Assembly: GCA_009760855.2 (NCBI GenBank)
Contig: WPIO01000009.1
Coordinates: 9,352,501 to 9,390,000 of the forward strand
DNA length: 37,500 nt
DNA from: Cristatella mucedo
Lineage: Eukaryota > Bryozoa > Phylactolaemata > Cristatellidae
Direction: 5' to 3'
Position numbers and translations under genes: made by a program. The first letter of the stretch is position 1. Each line of letters begins with the position of its first letter. Shown here in pieces: positions 31,985 to 37,500 of the stretch. The notes under the pieces were generated by a model, which saw nothing but the letters and a program-made list of their open reading frames with translations, did no database searches and had not been told where the DNA came from.

Positions 31985-32035
31985 GTAGCACCCACTTAGT
32001 ATTCGTGGTCTTATGAAGTCACCGACGGAGATACG
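31985..32035 (+). mobile_element. LINE family B, decayed 3' end
   Basis: AGCACCCACTTAGTATTCGTGG and CACCGACGGAGATAC match the family B end (AACACCCACGTAGTCTTAGTGG, TACAGACGGAGATAC). Confidence 0.55.
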
Positions 32036-32154
32036 TGCGCAAGCGCAGCCACGTTGTATGCACGTGCGCAGATCTCGGGCAGATGCGCATTGCCGCGTTA
32101 CATTTCAGCAGCGCACCAATGCTCGTTCAAGCTTTACGTACACTAATGTAGGCA

Positions 32155-32295
32155 TGCATAGGTAAGGCGGTTGCTTTCACGACGTCGGTCCCGAGGTCGT
32201 GGGTTCGATTCCTGCGGTGGGCGATTCTGTGTCACCACTGCGAGCGGTGGTGGTAGCCGTAAAGGCCTTTCTGTCGCTATACAAAATGAGGCTGT
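32155..32295 (+). mobile_element. tRNA-derived SINE-like element
   Basis: GGTCCCGAGGTCGTGGGTTC, continuing GATTCCTGC, contains a perfect B box (GGTTCGATTCC) and the same GAGGTCGTGG core as the other SINE copies. The upstream GTAAGGCGGTTGCTTTCACG may be the A-box region. The tail differs from the LINE family A tail. It does not fold as a full tRNA by eye. Confidence 0.5.
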
Positions 32296-32435
32296 TTAAT
32301 CAGCTAGGATTTATTTATTTATACACAGCAAATATAGCAATGCGCTTACGCGTATCCTCGAACTTTAGCGTTTGCACTTTTAAACGTAGTCCCGTTCGGG
32401 TGCCTAGCGCTAGAGGGCGGGAGCTTGTGCATGCT

Positions 32436-32690
32436 CGGCTGAACCACCCACGGCTGAACCACCCACGGCGGAAGCGATCACGGCGGAAGCGTCTACGGCG
32501 GAAGCGTCCGCGGCGGAAGCGTCCGCGGCGAAAGCGTCCGCGGCGAAAGCGTCCGCGGCGAAAGCGTCCGCGGCGAAAGCGTCCGCGGCGAAAGCGTCCG
32601 CGGCGAAAGCGTCCGCGGCGAAAGCGTCCGCGGCGGAAGCGTCCACGGCGAAAGCGTACACGGCGGAAGCGTCCGCGGCGGAAGCGTACG
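32436..32690. repeat. 15-bp minisatellite, 17 copies
   Basis: The core unit CGGCGAAAGCGTCCG repeats 17 times; the first two units (CGGCTGAACCACCCA) are diverged and the last four vary. As 15 is a multiple of three, several frames stay open: plus strand RRKRP repeats, minus strand FRRGR or AADAF repeats. No start or splice context supports translation. Confidence 0.97.
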
Positions 32691-33214
32691 CAGGAAAGAG
32701 TGTCGGGCTGCCGCAGAGGCGAAGCCAGGATTGGAGCGCCAGGATGGGGTGGGGCATCTGGGGGGGGCGTTCCCCCCAGATGCCTTCGGGCATCATGGAG
32801 CCTGTCCAAGCACCGAGGGGCCAGGCGCCGCGAAAAAGCGGCCGCTGGTCGCCAGACCGAGTTTCAGACTCGGCTCCCACCCACCAGGCCAAGGGTGGCA
32901 GCTGCCACCCCTGGTATCCCCGCCCCCTGGCGTCACGACTGGGCTGCCGATACGACGACACTAGCTCAGGAGCAAGTGCACGTGACCTAACCTTCGTATA
33001 ACCTCGCTAGTTACGTAATCCCAGAAGAAATGTCTCGCTAAGTGGAAGTGCAAAGCATCGAGTCAGTGTGAAAACCACAAGCGCTCAGTTATTTCGAAAC
33101 TCGCCTACTTGAACGCCTTCCCGGCACGCGAACTTCTGAGCCAGTCGCTTACGCAAAATGCGTACGACTCACGTGACCGGTGCAGTTTCCTTCAAGTTCT
33201 CTTAGGGCGCTGTA

Positions 33215-33335
33215 CGAATTAATTCCATATTTGTATTGCACCCTGAGAGAGCTGAATCCAGGCGCTTCGCGCATGGCGCAGGGCTCGAGCCCACGACCTC
33301 GCTCGTTGAAGGCGAGCACCCCTGCGCCAAACGAG
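33215..33335 (-). mobile_element. tRNA-derived SINE with LINE family A-like tail, minus strand
   Basis: On the minus strand the head reads GGTGCTCGCCTTCAACGAGC, GAGGTCGTGGGCTCGAGCCC, and the tail GCGAAGCGCCTGGATTCAGC, TCTCTCAGGGTGC. The head aligns with the copy at 15145-15280 over its full length. The tail parallels the LINE family A end. An anticodon-arm-like stem (GCTCG/CGAGC) is present, but the D arm is missing, so it is not a functional tRNA. Confidence 0.65.
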
Positions 33336-33500
33336 GGCGGCTGGGCGGGCGCGCCGCGAGCGAGCGAGCCACACCGCGCTCCGTCGGCACGTCGTTCGGC
33401 GGGCGCTGGCGAGCGAGAGGCTACCAGCACTTCGGCTTTTCTTTTCTCGCACGAACGATCGGCCGAGGCGACCAAGAGAAGCGAGGCAGTCTGTCTCAGA

Positions 33501-34084
33501 ATGCCCGCGAACTCCCGTTGCAGCAGATCGAGCGGCGCCTTTAGAAATCCCGACGACGACGCTCTCGCCGGCGGCATCTACAAGCGCGTACTTCGGAACA
33601 GCGGCGGCGGCGGCGCTCCGACGATGCACTCGACGGCGTCAGAGTCGCGCTTGTCGTGTCTCGAAGAAGCGCCGCCGCCGCCGACCAAGACGGGCTCGCC
33701 GACCGCGCTTCGCCGACACTTGCACAGCCGTCCCGCGATGCAGCGGTCGTCGAGCGAGGCGGACGTGACGCGCGACTCCGTCAGCTCGCCATCCTGCGGC
33801 CCCGGCGAGCGGCGGCCGCCCGCCGCGTCCAGACGCGGCGGCTCGGCCGATCGGGCTGCGCTCGACGTCGTCGATGGCAGTGCGACTTCGGGCATCGCGA
33901 GCTGCCACGACTCGTGCGGCGACCTGACCAGCATGGACACGGGCGTCTCGCTGACGTCGCTCGCGCCGCCTAGCCCCTCGGCGTCAGCGGCGACGGCGGC
34001 GGCGACGGCGGCGGCGATGGTGGTGGCTGCGGCGGCGACGGTGGCGGCGGCGGCGACGGCGGCGGCGTCGGCGGTGGCGACGAC

Positions 34085-34122
<38 letters not shown>

Positions 34123-34352
34123 ACGAAACGAATGACCACGACAGTGGCTGCGAGCGCGGCTCGCCAAACGGCGCCAGTGACGACGACGAGGCGAGGCGGT
34201 GGCCGCGGCGCGACGGCCCGTCGAGCCCGCCGCCTCCGCGGACCGCGCTTCGCGAGCGCAAGCCGCCGCTAGTCACGTGGTGCGTCAACGAAATGGCGCC
34301 CGGCTCGGCGGACGTCGGCGGCGGCGCCGAGGAAACATTCACCAGGCTGTGA
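33501..34352 (+). CDS. Probable coding exon or short gene, 283 residues, unknown family, poly-Ala tract
   Basis: The frame from ATG 33501 (A at -3) to TGA 34350-34352 looks coding. Third positions are mostly G or C while first and second positions are more balanced, and the protein has a natural mix: FRNPDDDALAGGIYKRVLRN, MQRSSSEADVTRDSVSS, SGIASCHDSCGDLTSMDTGV, KPPLVTWCVNEMAPG. A low-complexity Ala/Val/Thr stretch (about residues 165-210) comes from (GCG)n-like DNA. Ser-rich blocks suggest a disordered, phosphorylated protein. It ends in FTRL; TRL would be a class I PDZ ligand if the stop is used. GCT|GTGAGG at the end also looks like a weak donor, and CTGTCTCAG|A just before the ATG like an acceptor, so it may be an internal exon. 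The family is not recognised. Confidence 0.5.
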
Positions 34353-36061
34353 GGGCAGCCGCGGAGCAGCGCTCCGGAGGAAGCGACCGCGCGGGGGGGG
34401 GGGCGCAGAGCGATCGGCGGCGCGCGGCGGCGGCGGCGGCGGGAAACGCGATCGCCCGGTCTGATCGAGCCCGCCTTGCTGCAGAGCCAGCAGCTGCGGC
34501 GCCGATAATTGCTCAAAAGGACTCGTGCACATATTTTTATGCTAGAAAGCTGGTTCGCCGAAGAGAGCGCGCACACAACGGCGCGCGTGCTCGCTAGCGG
34601 CGAGCGCTTCGATGCGGTAGGGCGCACGTGCACAGCGCCCGGCTAGCGCAGCTGCCCAGCTGACCGCCAGCGTCGGCGGTCGGTCCGTCGGCCTGTTCCG
34701 TTTGGGCGCGGGCTTTCCCGCTGCGACATATTTTCTTGTAAGAGTTACGACTTTCCGGCTGTTGAGAGTAGCACCGCTTTCTAGATTGTTGACAGAGAGC
34801 CGCTTCGCCGCTTGCTCCGCTTCCTCCGATGCGGGACGAACGCCAGGTAGCGCTACGCAAACGCGCGTCCGCCGGCGCGGGCGTCGGGCGCGCTACGCAC
34901 GTAGCGGCGGCTTTCCGGCAACCGTGATTTTAGGTAAATTTGCGCGCTGCGGTTTGCACGAGCAGGCGACGCACCGCCGTCACCGCTTACTTCCCGAAAG
35001 TAATCGGGGCGGGGGCGACTTATGCCCTAATACTCACACGTCAACCGGTGCCGGCGCTAATGCGCCAACGATCGTCGATGCAGCGAACTCCGCGCAGCTT
35101 TGCGAGAAAGCTCGCTGCTCGCGCACGCGACCTGACCGCCGTTCGGAGGGTCGTGCGCGGAGCGTGCGCGGAGCTTGGCGAATGCGCCGCGCACGGTCGC
35201 CGACAGCTCGCCCGCCGCCGCCGCTCTCGGCCGTCGGGCTTCGCGGCGTCGCATTCGCTCTTAGGCTCGCCGCGTGCGAGAAGCTCGCGAGAAACGCGCA
35301 AGAAAGGCGAGCTGGCGCTGACGGTCCGTCTGCACTTCTCGTCTTCTGCGCTCGCAAAGCGGCGAGCTCGTGCAACGGCGCGCGACGGACTCGCGCGTCC
35401 TACGCGCGCTTCGCGTCGCTGCGCCACGACGGCGTCGATCGCTTCCCCGACGACGGGGTGCTGCTCAGGCGCTGCTCGCTCCGGGGCGGAGAGGCGGACT
35501 TCGGCGCTCTGGGCGCAGCGTTCGGGTGCGCAGCCGTCATGCCGCGAACGCCGGAGCGCGCTCGGCAGCCGGCGCGTAGTCTTGCTGCGAGCGTGCATTC
35601 GCTCCCGCAGCGCCCGCCGTCCGCTTTCCGGCGGCTGCGACGTCGGCGAGGGAGGAGGGCACTCGCGGACTCTGCCAGGGCGCTTCAGTCAGATTTCGCG
35701 GGGGGAAAATGGATCCGACACATCGAGTCGTCATTGAGCGCCCAGCATGAGCGCTTGCCGCTGCTACCAGGTTTGCGCCGCGCCGACTGTTGCAGCAGCG
35801 GACAGATCTCTCTCTCTCTCTCTCAAGCGTCTTGTCCGCACGAGGAAACTTGGCAGATAGTTTAAAGCGGAGAGTACTTCGTGCGCGCGCGCGGTGTCAA
35901 TGGTGCACTAGAACGAAAAAGCGTACGGCGACCTTTCGTCAGTAGCGGCAAGCCACTCTGCCAGACGTCCGAATGTCGGCCTGCATTTTGTGTTCGCCAC
36001 CGCCGCCGTTCGCTCGCTCACCGTCTGCAAGCATTTTACCTTCGGCAACTGACGCCTCATC

Positions 36062-36064
<3 letters not shown>
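34353..36064. other. CpG-rich region, possible further exons unproven
   Basis: Long frames occur on both strands because of base composition. One plus-strand segment near 35398-35560 reads YARFASLRHDGVDRFPDDGV and on to GAAFGCAAVMPR with GC-rich third positions, so it may be an exon, but I see no convincing splice sites or family. A G9 run lies at about 34395 and a short CT run at about 35808-35824. Confidence 0.35.

Positions 36065-36152
<88 letters not shown>
36065..36152. repeat. (GA)n microsatellite
   Basis: A pure GA run of about 43 copies. The region from here to 36770 shows no supported gene, only a CAG-type run at 36539-36557. Confidence 0.98.
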
Positions 36153-36154
<2 letters not shown>

Positions 36155-36777
36155 GGGCAGCTTAGAAAGCCCTCGGGAGGCGGCCAACGGCACCTGCGCG
36201 ACCGCCCGTAGTTTGAGTCCTGAAAAACTTGAAGCGCGCAGCGTCGGCCGCGCACGCACCGTTTTCACGGGGAGCTGCTAAGCGTACTCGCGTCTCTGCG
36301 GCCTTGCAGGTCAAGCTCCTGGCTGCGACGGCGGCCGTGCGAGGTGCGAGGCTGCGAGCCGCTGCGGGCCGCCGCTGCCGACGAGGCATTCCGGTCAGTC
36401 AGCAATTCTGTTGCCTCAACTAATCGTTCGCCAGAGTAGACGCAGTGTTAGATGCAGTGTAGAGAGCGCACAGTTGCCCTCGGACGTCTGCGCTGAATGT
36501 CGAACGTCTCGACTCGAAATGCTCGAACGTCTGCGCCAGCAGCAGCAGCAGCAGCAGAAGTAGCGCGTGCGAATTCTTCTCGGTTCGGCGGGGCTCGCTA
36601 GGGCGGATGCAGCGGCGGATACAGCGCCGCTCCAGTGCACACACCGACGGCATGCGCACGATTGCACCCGCGAGTTGGGTTTTTCGTGTCTTCTCCTGAC
36701 TTCGCCAAGTTGGCCCTGTCGTGGCATTGAGCCGGATTTAGATTATGCACAGCTGACAGGAAGCAGATGCGTAACCC

Positions 36778-36910
36778 AGCAGCGGCGGAAGCGGTGGCGG
36801 CGGCGACAGCTGCGGAAGCCGCGGAAGCCGCGGAAGCAGCCGCGGAAGCAGCCGCGGAAGCAGCCGCGGAAGCAGCAGCGGAAGAAGCAGCAGAAGCGGC
36901 AGCAGCACGC
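36778..36910. repeat. GCGGAAGCAGCC-type imperfect tandem repeat
   Basis: Variants of GCGGAAGC(A/C)GC with 9- and 12-base spacing fill this stretch. All frames stay open (RKQPRKQ on the plus strand, AASAAASA on the minus strand). The core GCGGAAGC is shared with the 15-bp minisatellite at 32436-32690. Confidence 0.85.
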
Positions 36911-36914
36911 TCGT

Positions 36915-37500
36915 TGTAGTAGTAATAATGATAATAATAATGCACTTGATAAAGCGCCCTCAGAGAACTCAATCTATTTCTAGGCGCTTTATATTTGCTG
37001 CCAAGGGAAATGCGATTGAATGGTGAGTAATATCATGCTTGATAAACAAACAACATGAATAACATGGTTAGGGGTGACGTACACAGGGTCAGCATGCAAA
37101 TGTGGTTAGTGCCAGCATGCACAGTGTCAGCACGCATAAGCACATAAAGAACAAATCACAGGGAACCACTAAATGCTGTACTAAATAGGTATGTTTTTAA
37201 GTTCTTTTTAAATGTGGTCAAGTCAGGGAATGTTCTGACACAAGTTGGGAGTGGTCACCAAAGGATTTGAGGTTTATACGAGGTATTGTTAAACTGTTGG
37301 ATTCCGAAAAGCAGGTGGTACGATGCTTGGCCTGGTGGTGAAGTAGATCTGAGAGATAGGCTGTAGCCAGAGAATGAAGTGACCAAAAAAAGTGAGCGAC
37401 AAAACCTTGACGTTGATCCGTTGCATGACTGGTACGAGCGCAGGTCAGCGAGAAGTGGTGTGACGTGGCAACTGCGACGCTCACGACAGACAAGCCTAGC
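36915..37500 (-). pseudogene. LINE family A copy, minus strand, runs off the right edge
   Basis: Read on the minus strand from the window edge, it encodes SVVSVAVATSHHFS-type sequence and then SLATAYLSDLLHHQAKHRTT and SNSLTIPRINLKSFGDH. About 35 bases that encode the AFSSYAPKAWN part are missing. The 3' UTR and the end TATAAAGCGCCTAGAAATAG, GAGGGCGCTTTATCAAGTG and (ATT)n follow to 36915. The 5' part is outside the window. Confidence 0.88.

Noticed and set aside
32436-32690. CRISPR array
   Set aside because: Units of 15 bp are directly adjacent with no unique spacers, in a eukaryotic context; it is a minisatellite.
33255-33310. Functional tRNA on the minus strand
   Set aside because: An anticodon-like stem and T-arm region exist, but the D arm is missing and the base before the anticodon is not T. 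It is the head of a SINE.
33578-34633. 351-codon minus-strand ORF opposite 33501-34352
   Set aside because: It mirrors the plus frame through (GCC)n-type codons and shows Arg/Pro-rich shadow composition; the plus frame has the better codon pattern.
34702-35865. 387-codon plus-strand ORF as one gene
   Set aside because: Most of it has Arg/Ala/Ser shadow composition; only a short part near 35398-35560 looks possibly coding.

Overview
The window is animal nuclear DNA, most likely from an invertebrate. The evidence is split genes with GT-AG introns, CpG-rich promoter-like islands, many long microsatellites, decayed non-LTR retrotransposons of the CR1/L2/Jockey type with (ATT)n tails, tRNA-derived SINE fragments, a Ty3/Gypsy-like remnant and a hAT transposon. 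There is no bacterial gene organisation. Most open reading frames in the GC-rich islands and in the dinucleotide repeats are artefacts of composition. The species cannot be read from the sequence.

The main result is a plus-strand gene spread over about 27 kb that I reconstruct as a voltage-gated proton channel (Hv1/HVCN1 family). Eight exons join with matching phases into a 351-codon frame: 1706-1737 (start, in a CpG island with a TATA-like box), 13712-13843, 20409-20533 (S1), 22110-22277 (extracellular loop cassette), 23240-23418 (S2), 24403-24532 (S3-S4), 28062-28265 (coiled coil) and 28386-28471 (stop). From S2 to S4 the model aligns with human Hv1 at a constant offset of 41 residues without gaps. 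It keeps the key acidic residues, the S2 phenylalanine, the S4 tryptophan and two S4 arginines. It departs from a classical Hv1 in three ways. The first S4 arginine is leucine. The S2 glutamate is aspartate and the S3-S4 zinc histidine is missing. The S1-S2 loop is about 73 residues longer, 56 of them encoded by a symmetric exon that could be skipped, and three N-glycosylation sequons lie in the loop.

The introns are repeat-rich. Intron 1 (1738-13711) holds (GA)n, a 116-bp perfect palindrome inside a TA/TGTTGGGA array, a broken Ty3/Gypsy-like element on the minus strand, a 16-bp E-box minisatellite and old LINE pieces. Intron 2 (13844-20408) holds a SINE and a LINE (family A) interrupted by a second LINE (family B), with a visible target-site duplication. 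Intron 6 (24533-28061) holds a decayed 1.9-kb hAT element flanked by an 8-bp target-site duplication.

Downstream, 29543-30614 is another family A LINE with its whole 3' tail. From about 30.8 kb to 36.4 kb the DNA is again CpG-rich. A 283-codon frame at 33501-34352 looks coding, with GC-rich third positions, a poly-Ala tract and a C-terminal TRL, but I do not recognise its family. This part also has a 17-copy 15-bp minisatellite, a SINE on the minus strand, more (GA)n and, at the right edge, a minus-strand family A LINE that runs out of the window.
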